Origin: Curtobacterium sp. MCBD17_013
Lineage (GTDB): Bacteria > Actinomycetota > Actinomycetes > Actinomycetales > Microbacteriaceae
NCBI RefSeq assembly: GCF_003234565.1
Contig: NZ_QKTU01000004.1
Location: 186,001 to 250,000, forward strand
Direction of reading: 5' to 3'
DNA length: 64,000 nt
The position numbers and the translations under genes are program-made. Below are positions 7,909 through 16,415 of the stretch, one piece after another. Every line of letters begins with the position of its first letter. Position 1 is the first letter of the stretch. Under the pieces are notes generated by a model. The model saw only the letters and a program-made list of their open reading frames with translations, searched no databases and was not told the origin of the DNA.

Positions 7909-9228
7909 TCAACTGAGCAGTGGTCGTCCCAGCCAGTCGTCCGCGTGGCGGACTCCCGGGAGGGCGAAGAAGTAGCCGCCGCCGACGGGCGAGATGTAGT
8001 CGACGAGCGGTTCGTCGGCGAGGCGCTTCTGGACCGTGACGAACTGCCGTTCGAGGTCCGCCTGGAAGCACGTGAACAGCAGCCCCATGTCGAGGTTCCC
8101 GTTCGCGTCGGTGCCGGCGTCGTAGTTGTAGGGGCGACGGAGCATCTGCTGGCGCTTCGCCGCGGCCGTGCGGGGGTTCGCCAGCCGGATGTGCGCGTCG
8201 AGCTGGATGACGTCGCCCGTCGGGTCGTCCGCGTAGTCCGGGTCGTCGAACTCGTGCGTTCGGGTGAGCGGGGCGCCGGAGTCGCGGTGGCGGCCGATCA
8301 TCGTCTCCTGCTCGTGCAGGGACACGCGGTCCCAGAACTCGACGAGCATCCGGATCGTCCGCACGACGTGGTAGCTGCCGCCGGTCACCCAGTCCGGCTC
8401 GACGACGCCGTCCTCGATCCGGCCGGCCCGGGTCCACACGAGGTCGTCCATGGCCGTCCGGTCGCTCGTCGACGGGTTGGCGGTGCCGTCCTTGAACCCC
8501 AGCAGGTTCCGCGGCGTGCCACTCGGCCGCGGCGGGGACACGAAGCCGTCCTGTCGCCACCGCACCTGCATCGCACCGCGCGTCGCCCGCGTGACGTCCC
8601 GGAGCGCGTGCACGACCGTGTCGGTGTTGTTCGCGCACACCTGCAGGAGCAGGTCGCCGTCGCAGATCGCCCGGTCGAGCGCGTCGTTCGGGAAGTCCTC
8701 CATGGTCCGCAGGCGCGCGGGCTTCCGGTCCGCGATGCCGTACCGGTCGTCGAACAGCGACGCCCCGACACTCGTGGTGACCGTCAGACCGTCGGCGGGC
8801 ACGTCCGGTCCGAGCACGCCCGAGTCCGACGGCGGTGCCGTGATCCCGACGTCGGTCGGCTGTCCGCCGCGGGTGAGGAACCGCGAGCGCTCCGTGATCG
8901 TGCGCAGCAGGTCGCGCAGCTCGGACCGGGAGGCCGCGGTCACGTCGAGCGCCACGAAGGCCGCCGACCGCTGGGCCGGTGTGGTGATGCCCGCCTGGTG
9001 GGCGCCGTGGAACGCGTACGACGCCGCGGCACCACCGTCGGTCGCGGTGTCGCTCGCCGGGTTCCCGGCGCTCGCCGCGGTCGTGTCGGCCACGGCCGGG
9101 AGGCCCGGTGCCAGGGCCGCGGTCATGGTCGCCGCCGCCCCGGCGCCGGCTCCGGCCGCTCCCGCCAGGAACCCACGGCGGGAGGGACGGCGTGCCGCGG
9201 CGTGCGGGCACTGGGGCTGGTCGGTCAC
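7909..9228 (-). CDS. efeB: Tat-exported Dyp-type heme peroxidase EfeB
   Basis: A 439-residue EfeB/YcdB-like dye-decolourising peroxidase, the extracytoplasmic heme enzyme of the EfeUOB iron system. The N-terminus carries a twin-arginine signal (RRPSRRGFLAG, residues about 12-22) with a hydrophobic Ala/Gly stretch. The body contains the GFKDGTANP form of the GXXDG motif and the C-terminal GGGYFFALPG element. The start is GTG at 9228, with GGAGG five bases before it, and it overlaps the efeO stop by 4 bp (GTGA), indicating translational coupling. No efeU permease gene is adjacent. Confidence 0.93.
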   Translation of the reverse strand: MTDQPQCPHAAARRPSRRGFLAGAAGAGAGAAATMTAALAPGLPAVADTTAASAGNPASDTATDGGAAASYAFHGAHQAGITTPAQRSAAFVALDVTAASRSELRDLLRTITERSRFLTRGGQPTDVGITAPPSDSGVLGPDVPADGLTVTTSVGASLFDDRYGIADRKPARLRTMEDFPNDALDRAICDGDLLLQVCANNTDTVVHALRDVTRATRGAMQVRWRQDGFVSPPRPSGTPRNLLGFKDGTANPSTSDRTAMDDLVWTRAGRIEDGVVEPDWVTGGSYHVVRTIRMLVEFWDRVSLHEQETMIGRHRDSGAPLTRTHEFDDPDYADDPTGDVIQLDAHIRLANPRTAAAKRQQMLRRPYNYDAGTDANGNLDMGLLFTCFQADLERQFVTVQKRLADEPLVDYISPVGGGYFFALPGVRHADDWLGRPLLS

Positions 9229-10403
9229 GAGGTCCTCCGGATGTCGCAGATCGCCGCGACGGGCGCGAGCAGTTCGAGTGCGCGGTCGATGGACGCGTCG
9301 AGGTCCTCCCGCTGCGTGGTCGTGAGGTCGGCGAGCGGCGTCCACGTGCCGTCGGCGTGGCGGCCCTCGTCGACGCGCGCCGTGAGCGCGGCGAGTGCCG
9401 CATCGGTCGCGGCGAGGTGCGGGTACCGGGTGCGGAGGATCCCCCTGATCGGGTCGAGGGCCCGCTCCGTGCCGGCGACGTTCGCGGCGATGGTGGCCAG
9501 GTTCGTGTGGCTGCCGGCGTCGGTCGCGCCCGTGGCCTCGAACTGCAGCGCGTTCTCGAGGATCTCGTGTGCGCGGAGCCCGATGTCGAGCGGGTCGATG
9601 CGGGCGGTCGGGAACGTGGCCTCGAGGTGCTGGACGGCCGCGACGAGCGCGTCGGCGACCGGAGCGCTCGCGGACACCGGTGCGCCGGACCAGAGCAGGG
9701 CCTCCAGGCGGTGGAACCCGGTGAGGTCCGGGTCGTCGAGCGCGGTCCGCCCCGATGCGGGAGTGCCGTCGATGGCCGTGTCAGCGTCGCCGAACGCCCC
9801 GTAGGCGGCGCCGAGCTGCCCGTACTCCGTGTGCCCGGTCAGCCAGTCCCGCTCGGCGGCCGCGCGGTCGCCGGCGTGCACGTCGGCGGCGACCCGCCGG
9901 ACGTCGGCCTCGAGCACGGGCAGTCGACCCTCGATCCAGTCGCCGTACGCCTTCGCGGCGGGGATGAGGTCGTTCCGGGTGACGGGCACGACCCCGGGCG
10001 TCGCGCCGGTCACGTGCGCCGCACCGTGGAGGTGGACGACGGGACCCACCACCGCGTCGGCGTCGGCCGGCAGGCAGCGGAACCGGTAGGCGCCCGAGCC
10101 GAGGCGCACGCGGTAGGTCTGGGACGCGCCGGCACCGAGCCCCTCGGCGTCGAGGTACACGGCCCCGGACCGGGGGTCCTCGAGCTGCACCTCGACGCCC
10201 GCGACCGAGGTGTTCGTGATGCGGAGCGTCTGCGTGCCGCCCGCGGGGTCGGTCCATCCCGTCCCGCAGACGTCGGTGCCCGCGGCGACGTCGTAGTGCC
10301 CGGGGACGGCGCGCGTCGGCAGGAGGTGCGGCACGACGATGCCGGCCGTCACGACGAGTGCGACGACGAGCCCGACGACCCCGTACGCGAACCGATTCGA
10401 CAC
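9225..10403 (-). CDS. efeO: Iron uptake system protein EfeO
   Basis: A 392-residue protein with an N-terminal membrane anchor (about residues 7-28), a cupredoxin-like domain (about 40-125, including the single Cys near 46 and the FRCLP segment), and a C-terminal M75/imelysin-like domain. That domain carries the GFHRLEALLW form of the GxHxxE motif. EfeO binds iron at the cell surface and works with EfeB and the permease EfeU. Here it is the first gene of a two-gene operon. A GGAAGGGG ribosome-binding site precedes the GTG. The promoter region upstream (10404-10616) shows no convincing DtxR/IdeR box. Confidence 0.92.
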   Translation of the reverse strand: MSNRFAYGVVGLVVALVVTAGIVVPHLLPTRAVPGHYDVAAGTDVCGTGWTDPAGGTQTLRITNTSVAGVEVQLEDPRSGAVYLDAEGLGAGASQTYRVRLGSGAYRFRCLPADADAVVGPVVHLHGAAHVTGATPGVVPVTRNDLIPAAKAYGDWIEGRLPVLEADVRRVAADVHAGDRAAAERDWLTGHTEYGQLGAAYGAFGDADTAIDGTPASGRTALDDPDLTGFHRLEALLWSGAPVSASAPVADALVAAVQHLEATFPTARIDPLDIGLRAHEILENALQFEATGATDAGSHTNLATIAANVAGTERALDPIRGILRTRYPHLAATDAALAALTARVDEGRHADGTWTPLADLTTTQREDLDASIDRALELLAPVAAICDIRRTS

Positions 10404-10616
10404 CCGAGCCCCTTCCGCTCCCGGCCCCGTGGAGCAGCACGGGACGCCCTGATCGGACCCCCGTCCGGGGGGATCCGCGGAACACCGTAAGCCCGCTCCG
10501 AGGCCGGGTTTCCCCTGCGTTCACCGTCGTCACCGACTGTTCAGACAGCCGTCCGCCGACGGTCACGGAAGTGGGGGCTTGCCGAACCGTCGTGCGGGAA
10601 CTGGGAGGATCGGGGC

Positions 10617-11807
10617 ATGGACGCCGCCGACCTCGCACAGCTGCTCACGCCCGAGGGCATGGCGCTCCTCGATCGCGTCCCAGGTCTCGCGGAGGGCGAC
10701 GACGTCGTCCGTGCCGTGTCGCGCCTCCGCGCCGAGGGCCACGATCCCCGGCTCGTCGCGACGGTCCTGACGCAGGCGCGACTCCGTCAGCGGGCCCGCT
10801 CGAAGTTCGGCGACTTCGCGGGCCGGATGCTGTTCACCGAGGCCGGTCTCGAGCAGGCGACGCGCCTCCGCGTCGCGGCACAGCACGCCGGCCGGTTCGC
10901 CGCCGCCGGGATCACACGCGTCGCCGACCTCGGGTGCGGCATCGGCGGGGACGCGCTCGCGCTCGCGGCGCTCGACCTGGAGGTCGTCGCCGTCGACCGC
11001 GACGAGGTCACCGCCGCGATCGCCACGCACAACCTGGCACCGTGGCCCGCGGCCCGGGTCGAGCTCGGGGACGCGGCCCGCTTCGACGTCGGCCGGGTCG
11101 ACGGCGTGTGGCTCGATCCGGCACGGCGCACCGCGGGACACAGCGACACACGACGGCTGGAGGACCCGGACGACTGGTCCCCGTCGCTCGACACGGTGTT
11201 CGCCGCGGCGACGCAGCTGCCCACCGGGGTCAAGCTCGGGCCGGGCGTCGACCGCGACCTCGTCCCCGACACGGCCGAGGCACAGTGGACGAGCGTCGAC
11301 CGCGAGGTCGTCGAACTCGCGCTGTGGTTCGGTCCCCTCGCACGGCCGAACGTCCAGCGGGCCGCGACCGTCATCGGGGTGCACGGTGTCGCCGAGCTCA
11401 CGGGACCGGCCGACGCCGAGGACGTCGAGGTCGGCCCGCTGGGCGAGTACCTCGTCGAGCCGGACGGCGCGGTCATCCGAGCTCGGCTCATCGGAGATCT
11501 CGGGCGGCGACTCGGCGGCCGGATGCTCTCGTCGGGCATCGCCTACCTGAGCACGGACGCCCCCGTCGACACCCCGTTCGCGCAGGTGTTCCGCGTCCGC
11601 GACGTCCTGCCCCTCGACCCGAAGCGGATCGGGGCTCGGCTCGCCGCGGACGGCGTCGGCCGGGTGGAGATCAAGAAGCGCGGTGTCGACGTGGACCCCG
11701 CGCAGTTCCGTCGGCGGTTGCGCCTCCAGGGCGGGTCCGGGCAGGCGACGCTCGTCCTCACCCGCCTGGAGGGACGGCACGCGGCCGTCCTGTGCGATCG
11801 CCCCTGA
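10617..11807 (+). CDS. Class I SAM-dependent methyltransferase with THUMP-like C-terminal domain
   Basis: A 396-residue protein. The SAM-binding motif I is VADLGCGIGGDALALA (about residues 102-117), followed by an acidic VAVDRDE at the end of the second strand. A VWLDPARR motif lies near 165, in the position of the catalytic NPPY/DPP loop. The C-terminal third matches the THUMP-like domain seen in actinobacterial methyltransferases of this kind, with KKRGVDVDPAQFRRRL. The substrate is probably RNA, but that is inferred. The GGGAGGA ribosome-binding site lies 7 nt before the ATG. It is divergent from efeOB and convergent with the DUF4190 gene. Confidence 0.85.
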   Translation: MDAADLAQLLTPEGMALLDRVPGLAEGDDVVRAVSRLRAEGHDPRLVATVLTQARLRQRARSKFGDFAGRMLFTEAGLEQATRLRVAAQHAGRFAAAGITRVADLGCGIGGDALALAALDLEVVAVDRDEVTAAIATHNLAPWPAARVELGDAARFDVGRVDGVWLDPARRTAGHSDTRRLEDPDDWSPSLDTVFAAATQLPTGVKLGPGVDRDLVPDTAEAQWTSVDREVVELALWFGPLARPNVQRAATVIGVHGVAELTGPADAEDVEVGPLGEYLVEPDGAVIRARLIGDLGRRLGGRMLSSGIAYLSTDAPVDTPFAQVFRVRDVLPLDPKRIGARLAADGVGRVEIKKRGVDVDPAQFRRRLRLQGGSGQATLVLTRLEGRHAAVLCDRP

Positions 11808-11832
11808 CGCCGGTCCTGCCCGGCCCCATCCG

Positions 11833-11892
11833 CCGAGATCGCACAACACGCCGCTCACCTTCGAAGGTGAGCGGCGTGTTGTGCGATCTCGG
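11833..11892. repeat. 60-bp perfect palindrome (bidirectional terminator or REP-like element)
   Basis: The two 30-bp arms (11833-11862 and 11863-11892) are exact reverse complements with no spacer; I checked every base pair. It lies in the 124-bp gap between two convergent genes, where a bidirectional terminator would be expected. No T-tract is present on either strand. Its length and perfection exceed what a terminator needs. Confidence 0.9.
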
Positions 11893-11931
11893 TGAGGACC
11901 GCCGTCGGCGGGCGGGCGGGACGGCCCGGGA

Positions 11932-12471
11932 TCAGGTGTTCGGGTAGTTCGAGTAGTCGCCGTTGTGCGACGCGACGAACGCGAAGAAGATGACGATGAA
12001 CACGATGTAGGCGACCCACAGCGCCGTGATCACGTAGCCCACGATGAGCCCCGTGAGCGCGAGCGGGCGCCCCTGCTCCCCCGTGCGCTTGATCTGGTGC
12101 AGGCTGATGTGCCCGAACACCACCCCGAGGGGCGCCACCACGAAGCCGAACACGATGGCGAGGATCGAGAACAGGTTCCAGCTCGACGACGCCTGCGGGT
12201 ACCCCGACCCGGGCTGCCCGTAGGGATTGGGCTGGCCGTACTGCGGCTGGCCGTACGGCTGCTGCCCGTAGGGATTGGGCTGGCCGTACTGCGCCTGCCC
12301 GTACGGCTGCTGCCCGTGCTGACCCTGCTGTCCGTACGGCGACTGCTGCCCGTGCTGCGGCTGTCCGAACTGCGGCTGTCCGTACCCGTGGTGTCCGGAC
12401 GGTGTCTGTCCGGACGGCGCCTGGCCGGACGGCGTCTGTCCGTACTGCGGCTGGTCGTTCTGGTCGGACAC
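11932..12471 (-). CDS. DUF4190 membrane protein with Gln/Pro/Tyr/Gly-rich N-terminus
   Basis: A 179-residue protein in two parts. Residues 1 to about 100 are a low-complexity region built from GQPQYGQ and NPYGQ-like repeats. The C-terminal part has two membrane segments with the DUF4190 pattern: [20 protein letters not shown], then [10 protein letters not shown]. The start is GTG at 12471 with a GAGGAGGGG ribosome-binding site. Such proteins are common in actinobacteria and may be exposed to the cytoplasm or the wall; the function is unknown. The repeats are also visible in the DNA between about 12210 and 12440. Confidence 0.85.
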   Translation of the reverse strand: MSDQNDQPQYGQTPSGQAPSGQTPSGHHGYGQPQFGQPQHGQQSPYGQQGQHGQQPYGQAQYGQPNPYGQQPYGQPQYGQPNPYGQPGSGYPQASSSWNLFSILAIVFGFVVAPLGVVFGHISLHQIKRTGEQGRPLALTGLIVGYVITALWVAYIVFIVIFFAFVASHNGDYSNYPNT

Positions 12472-12614
12472 GTGTTCCCCTCCTCGTCGCCCACGGTGCG
12501 GGCGTCCCGCCGATCCTCCCACAGGGCGCGTGCGCACGACCGGCCGCCAGCACCCCCGGAGCGGGGGAGGCACGGCCAGCGGACGCGCGATGCCGCGCCG
12601 CCGCGGTCGTCAGG

Positions 12615-12784
12615 CCTGCACCGTCGTCCGACCTGCACCCCCGTCAGACCTGCACCCCCGTCAGACCTGTACCGTCGTCGGGCCTGCACCGTCGTCAGAC
12701 CTGCACGGTCGTCGGGCCTGCACCGTCGTCAGACCTGCACGGTCGTCGGGCCTGCACCGTCGTCAGACCTGCACGGTCGTCACG
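12615..12784. repeat. 17-bp tandem repeat (10 units) overlapping the tsaD stop codon
   Basis: Ten head-to-tail 17-bp units, starting at 12615, 12632, 12649, 12666, 12683, 12700, 12717, 12734, 12751 and 12768. The plus-strand consensus is CCTGCACCGTCGTCAGA. From 12683 on, two versions alternate, giving a 34-bp higher-order period. The last codons and the stop of tsaD (12763-12765) lie inside the array, as if the gene's 3' end had been amplified outward. Confidence 0.93.
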
Positions 12785-13824
12785 GGCAACGTCGAGTCCG
12801 CCGCGATCCCCAGGTCGCTCGGGGCGTGCCCGGACGCCACGAGCTGCGCCCCGATCGCGGCGATCATCGCGCCGTTGTCGGTGCAGAGGTCGAGCGGCGG
12901 GATCCGGAGCGTGACGCCGGCGGCCGCGCACCGTTCCTCGGCCACGGCCCGGAGCCGCCGGTTCGCGACGACACCCCCGCCGAGCAGGAGCCGGTCGACG
13001 CCGGTGTCCCGGCACGCGGCGAGCGCCTTCGTCAGGAGCACGTCGACGACGGCCTCGCGGAAGCTCGCGGCGACGTCGGCGACGGGGACGTCGCGCCCGT
13101 CGTCGCGGCAGCGCTCGACCCAGCGGGCGACCGCGGTCTTGAGGCCGGAGAACGAGAAGTCGTACCGGTGGGCCGCCATGTCCTTCGGCAGGGTGAGGCC
13201 GCGGGGGAACCGGATCGCGGAGGGGTCGCCATCGGCGGCGGCTCGGTCGATCTCGGGCCCGCCCGGGTACGGCAGCCCGAGCAGCCGTGCGACCTTGTCG
13301 AACGCCTCACCGGCAGCGTCGTCGATCGTCTCACCGAGGAGCTCGACGTCGTCGACGAGGTCCCGCACGAGCAGGAGCGACGTGTGGCCGCCGGACACCA
13401 GCAGTGCGACCGTCGGCAGTTCGATCTCGGTGCCGTCGGCACGCAGGACGTCCGCCCCGACGTGGCCGACCAGGTGGTTCACGCCGTAGAGCGGCTTGCC
13501 GGTCGCGACCGCGAGCGCCTTCGCCGCGCCGACCCCCACCATGAGGGCACCGGCCAACCCGGGTCCCGCGGTCACGGCGACGGCGTCGAGCTCGTCGAGC
13601 CGCACGCCCGCGGCGTCGAGTGCCTGCTCGAGCGTCGGGGTCATGGCCTCGAGGTGGGCGCGCGCCGCGACCTCGGGCACGACCCCGCCGTAGCGGGCGT
13701 GTTCCTCCATGCTCGACGCGATGACGTTCGCGAGCAGGGTGCGGCCCCGCACGATGCCGACGCCGGTCTCGTCGCAGCTCGTCTCGATCCCGAGGACCAG
13801 CGGGCCGTCCGTCGTCGTGCTCAT
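12763..13824 (-). CDS. tsaD: tRNA N6-adenosine threonylcarbamoyltransferase TsaD
   Basis: A 353-residue ASKHA-fold protein that transfers the threonylcarbamoyl group to A37 of ANN-decoding tRNAs, working with TsaB and TsaE. It shows [10 protein letters not shown] near residue 12, [10 protein letters not shown] near 43, the metal-binding NHLVGHV (His-x-x-x-His kept, with Val where many relatives have Glu), SGGHTSL, the SGLKTA segment and DNGAMIA near the end. Its start overlaps the rimI stop by 4 bp. The final residues and stop are coded by the 17-bp minisatellite. Confidence 0.96.
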   Translation of the reverse strand: MSTTTDGPLVLGIETSCDETGVGIVRGRTLLANVIASSMEEHARYGGVVPEVAARAHLEAMTPTLEQALDAAGVRLDELDAVAVTAGPGLAGALMVGVGAAKALAVATGKPLYGVNHLVGHVGADVLRADGTEIELPTVALLVSGGHTSLLLVRDLVDDVELLGETIDDAAGEAFDKVARLLGLPYPGGPEIDRAAADGDPSAIRFPRGLTLPKDMAAHRYDFSFSGLKTAVARWVERCRDDGRDVPVADVAASFREAVVDVLLTKALAACRDTGVDRLLLGGGVVANRRLRAVAEERCAAAGVTLRIPPLDLCTDNGAMIAAIGAQLVASGHAPSDLGIAADSTLPVTTVQV

Positions 13825-14312
13825 GCCGTGCCTCCCGTCGTTCGGTCCCGGACCGAGCCCCGCATGACCAGCGCGTCGACGTCGTCGGGTTGGTAGTACC
13901 GCGGCCGCGTGCCGATGGCCTCGAAGCCGAACGAGCGGTACATGGCCTGCGCGACGGGATTGTCAGCACGGACCTCGAGGAACACCTCGCGCACGTCGCG
14001 GCGGGCGGCCTCGTCGAGCAGCTCGCGGAACAGCGCTCGCCCGAGGCCCTGCCCGCGGTGGTCGGCGGCCACGGCGATCGTCTGGACGTCACCGTCGTGT
14101 CCTCCGGGCAACGACGAGAACCCGGCGTACCCGACCAGGACCGGCTCCGGTGCCTCGTCGGTCGTCTCGGCCACGACGTAGTGGCCGTAGGGCGAGCGGA
14201 ACTCCTCCCTCATCTGCGCGGTCGACCACGCGTCGGTCGGGAAGGAGGTCCGCTCGAGCCGCATGACCGCGTCGAGGTCGTCGGGCCGTGCGGCCCGGAT
14301 CCGCCAGCTCAC
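13821..14312 (-). CDS. rimI: Ribosomal protein S18-alanine N-acetyltransferase RimI
   Basis: A 163-residue GNAT acetyltransferase. The acetyl-CoA-binding loop is the [16 protein letters not shown] segment (about residues 80-95). The RimI-like [20 protein letters not shown] block follows, and then [15 protein letters not shown], whose Tyr-Tyr region is typical of RimI. It lies between tsaB and tsaD with 4-bp overlaps on both sides, the classic actinobacterial tsaB-rimI-tsaD order, so the three are translationally coupled. Confidence 0.93.
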   Translation of the reverse strand: MSWRIRAARPDDLDAVMRLERTSFPTDAWSTAQMREEFRSPYGHYVVAETTDEAPEPVLVGYAGFSSLPGGHDGDVQTIAVAADHRGQGLGRALFRELLDEAARRDVREVFLEVRADNPVAQAMYRSFGFEAIGTRPRYYQPDDVDALVMRGSVRDRTTGGTA

Positions 14313-14977
14313 GAGCGCACCCGCTTCGGCGCACCCGGCATGGTCACGTCCGGGTCCCGGAGGTACAGCGGCTCGTCGTCGGCGAACGGTGTGCCGACCG
14401 CCAGGCGTTCGGCGGCGAGCAGTCCGAGGCGCCCGGCCGGGATCGTCACCGCGGTGACGCGGCGCAGGTCGGCGGCGTCACCGAGCACGGCGTCGAGGTC
14501 GTCCGGGCGCGCGAGCCCGGGCCCGGCGGTCCGCACCGGGAGCGGTCGGGAGGCACGGTGCCGGTCCGACCGGTCGGTCGCCGCCGCCTCGCTGCCGCCC
14601 GCGTAGACGCTCCAGTAGACCTCGCGTCGGCGCGCGTCGGTCAGGACGACGAGCGGGCCGCCGTCGGCCTCGGCCGCGGCGACGGCGTCGTGGCTCACGA
14701 CCGGGAGGAACGGCACCGATCGCGCGACGGCGAACGTCCGCGCCGCGGCGATCCCGACCCGGAGGCCCGTGAACGGCCCGGGACCCATGCCCGCGACCAC
14801 GCCCGTGACCTCCGCAGGGGTGACGCCGGCGATCGACAGGACGTCGGCCAGGAAGGGCCCGACGACCTCGGCGTGCCGCCGGGTGTCCTCGGTGCTCCGC
14901 TCGGCGAGCACGGTCCGGGCGGCCGGGTCGACGAGGGCGACGGCCGTTCCGGCGGACGTGTCGATGGTCAGGAGCAC
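14309..14977 (-). CDS. tsaB: tRNA t6A biosynthesis protein TsaB
   Basis: A 222-residue ASKHA-fold partner of TsaD. It opens with LLTIDTSAG and contains GVVAGMGPGPFTGLRVGIAAA, the TsaB signature, near residue 65. The GTG at 14977 was chosen because it places the IDTS strand at the normal position and has a TACGAT box 6 nt upstream. A longer in-frame version would add 14 residues with no homology. It is the first gene of tsaB-rimI-tsaD. Confidence 0.93.
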   Translation of the reverse strand: MLLTIDTSAGTAVALVDPAARTVLAERSTEDTRRHAEVVGPFLADVLSIAGVTPAEVTGVVAGMGPGPFTGLRVGIAAARTFAVARSVPFLPVVSHDAVAAAEADGGPLVVLTDARRREVYWSVYAGGSEAAATDRSDRHRASRPLPVRTAGPGLARPDDLDAVLGDAADLRRVTAVTIPAGRLGLLAAERLAVGTPFADDEPLYLRDPDVTMPGAPKRVRS

Positions 14978-14983
14978 CGGACC

Positions 14984-14989
14984 ATCGTA
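14984..14989 (-). promoter_or_regulatory. Candidate leaderless -10 box for tsaB-rimI-tsaD
   Basis: TACGAT on the minus strand, 6 nt before the GTG at 14977. There is no ribosome-binding site in the 6-nt gap. This would give the t6A operon its own promoter, independent of the SGNH gene upstream. Confidence 0.5.
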
Positions 14990-15125
14990 CGGTCGTGGCG
15001 GGGACGCGGGGTGGCCCACCCGCGCCTCCCCGGCGCACGCGGGGACGGGGTCGAGCTGTCGGACGAGCTGGACGACCGCGGGCGCACCGTCGCCGGCCGG
15101 TGCACGGCACCGGCCGGCGGGTTGC

Positions 15126-15812
15126 TCAGTTGCTGATGCCGGCCGCGGCGAGGTCGTCCGCGATCGCGCCCCCGAGGACCCGCTGGCCCTCGACGGTCGG
15201 GTGCTCGCTGTCCCCCTGGAGGAGTTGCGGCTGTCCGGCGAGCGGCTGCCCGACGTCGACGAACGTCCCGCCGGCGGCGGTCACCGCGGCCTGCAGGGCG
15301 TCCGAGCTCTCCGCGACCACCGGGTCCGCGGGCCCGGGCTGGTTCCAGAGGGTGCTCAGCCCGACGATCCGGGCATTCGGCAGTGCGCCGTGGATGCGCG
15401 CCACGGTCCTCCAGGCTCCCCTGGCGATCGCAGCGGCGCTCTGGCCCTGGTCGTTGTCGGACGCCTGGATGACGACGAGGTCGGGGTGCGCCGCGACGGC
15501 CTGCCCGACGAGCCCGTTGAAGTCCGTCCCACAGTCGCCGACCCGGACGAACCCGGCACCGCTGCACGCGAGGTTCGTCACGTCGACGTGCTCGTCCGCC
15601 GCCTCCAGGGCGGGCCACGCCTGGTCCGGGCTGGCGAGGCCGTAGCCGGCCATGATCGAGTCGCCGATCATCACGACGTGCGGTCGCGTCGCGTTCGCCG
15701 CGGACGGCGCCGTCGAGTCGGCCGCTTCCGCGAACGCGGTCTGCCCGACGAGGCCGGATGACGCGGCCACACCGAGGATGGACACGAGGATTGCTTTCGG
15801 GAGCATCTTCAT
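15126..15812 (-). CDS. Secreted SGNH/GDSL hydrolase
   Basis: A 228-residue exported hydrolase. A signal peptide occupies about residues 1-30 (KAILVSILGVAASSGLVG, AFAEA cleavage region). The four SGNH blocks are visible: GDSIMAG with the nucleophile Ser near 50, the Gly of the GAGF loop, SDND supplying Asn, and DSEHP supplying the catalytic Asp/His near 205. The family contains esterases, lipases and acyltransferases acting on cell-wall or extracellular esters; the specific substrate is unknown. It sits between tsaE and tsaB and has its own TACCGT box 7 nt before the start. Confidence 0.88.
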   Translation of the reverse strand: MKMLPKAILVSILGVAASSGLVGQTAFAEAADSTAPSAANATRPHVVMIGDSIMAGYGLASPDQAWPALEAADEHVDVTNLACSGAGFVRVGDCGTDFNGLVGQAVAAHPDLVVIQASDNDQGQSAAAIARGAWRTVARIHGALPNARIVGLSTLWNQPGPADPVVAESSDALQAAVTAAGGTFVDVGQPLAGQPQLLQGDSEHPTVEGQRVLGGAIADDLAAAGISN

Positions 15813-15819
15813 GGCGGCG

Positions 15820-15825
15820 ACGGTA
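15820..15825 (-). promoter_or_regulatory. Candidate leaderless -10 box for the SGNH hydrolase
   Basis: TACCGT on the minus strand, 7 nt before the ATG at 15812. The same hexamer and spacing occur before the SDR gene at 1724. Confidence 0.5.
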
Positions 15826-15896
15826 GCGGTGTGACCGGATCGTGACCTGTGCGCCCGGGGGACGGATGGTGCGCAGCCGACCCGGGGCGCACAGCG

Positions 15897-16415
15897 TCAG
15901 ACGGTGACGCCGTCCCAGCGCGGGCCCACGGCGCGGACCACCACGTGGCGCGGTTCGTCCGGGACGTCGTCCGGGTCGACGTCGTCCGCGTCGATCCCGC
16001 CCGCACCGTCGCCGGGCAGCGCAGCACCACTCGCCCGCTCGATCTCGACCTCGAGCACGTCCGCGCTGATGCCGTCCACCATGCCCCGCCCCCACTCGAC
16101 GACGACGACCGAGCCGTCCCAGTCGAGGTCGAGGTCGTCGAGTTCGACCGGGTCGGACAGCCGGTACGCGTCGACGTGCACGAGGTCGACGCCCCGGGCC
16201 GTCGGGTGGGTCCGGGCGAGCACGAAGGTCGGGCTCGACACCTGACCCCGTGCGCCCATGGCGGCGCCGAGGCCGCGGGTCAGGGTCGTCTTGCCCGCGC
16301 CCAGGGGCCCCGTCAGCACGACGAGGTCCCCCGCACGGAGCACCGCTGCGAGCCGGGCTCCGAGCGCCTCCATGGCCCCGGTGCCGTCGACCACGACGTC
16401 GAGCAGCACGGTCAC
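15897..16415 (-). CDS. tsaE: tRNA t6A biosynthesis ATPase TsaE
   Basis: A 172-residue P-loop ATPase that drives the TsaB-TsaD complex. The Walker A motif is GPLGAGKTTL (about residues 29-38), followed by SSPTFVLARTH and VHVDAYRL, and then VVVEWGRGM, all characteristic of TsaE. The C-terminus is extended and acidic (GGIDADDVDPDD). The start is GTG at 16415, overlapping the alr stop by 4 bp (GTGA), so it is translated from the alr operon. Confidence 0.95.
   Translation of the reverse strand: MTVLLDVVVDGTGAMEALGARLAAVLRAGDLVVLTGPLGAGKTTLTRGLGAAMGARGQVSSPTFVLARTHPTARGVDLVHVDAYRLSDPVELDDLDLDWDGSVVVVEWGRGMVDGISADVLEVEIERASGAALPGDGAGGIDADDVDPDDVPDEPRHVVVRAVGPRWDGVTV

Noticed and set aside
5965-9804. 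Very long plus-strand open frame (1279 codons)
   Set aside because: It is antisense to the phosphoesterase and efeB genes, has an Arg/Val/Gly-biased composition typical of GC-rich shadow frames, and has no recognisable motif.
10404-10616. DtxR/IdeR or Fur box upstream of efeO
   Set aside because: No 19-bp palindrome near the consensus could be found by eye.
12615-12784. Tandem repeats resembling a short CRISPR array
   Set aside because: Units are contiguous 17-mers without spacers, and no cas genes are present. The same holds for the 35-bp and 20-bp arrays.
12530-13489. Plus-strand open frame with repeated CTVV/RPA-type peptide units
   Set aside because: It is only the 17-bp minisatellite read through together with the antisense of tsaD; codon use and homology support tsaD on the other strand.
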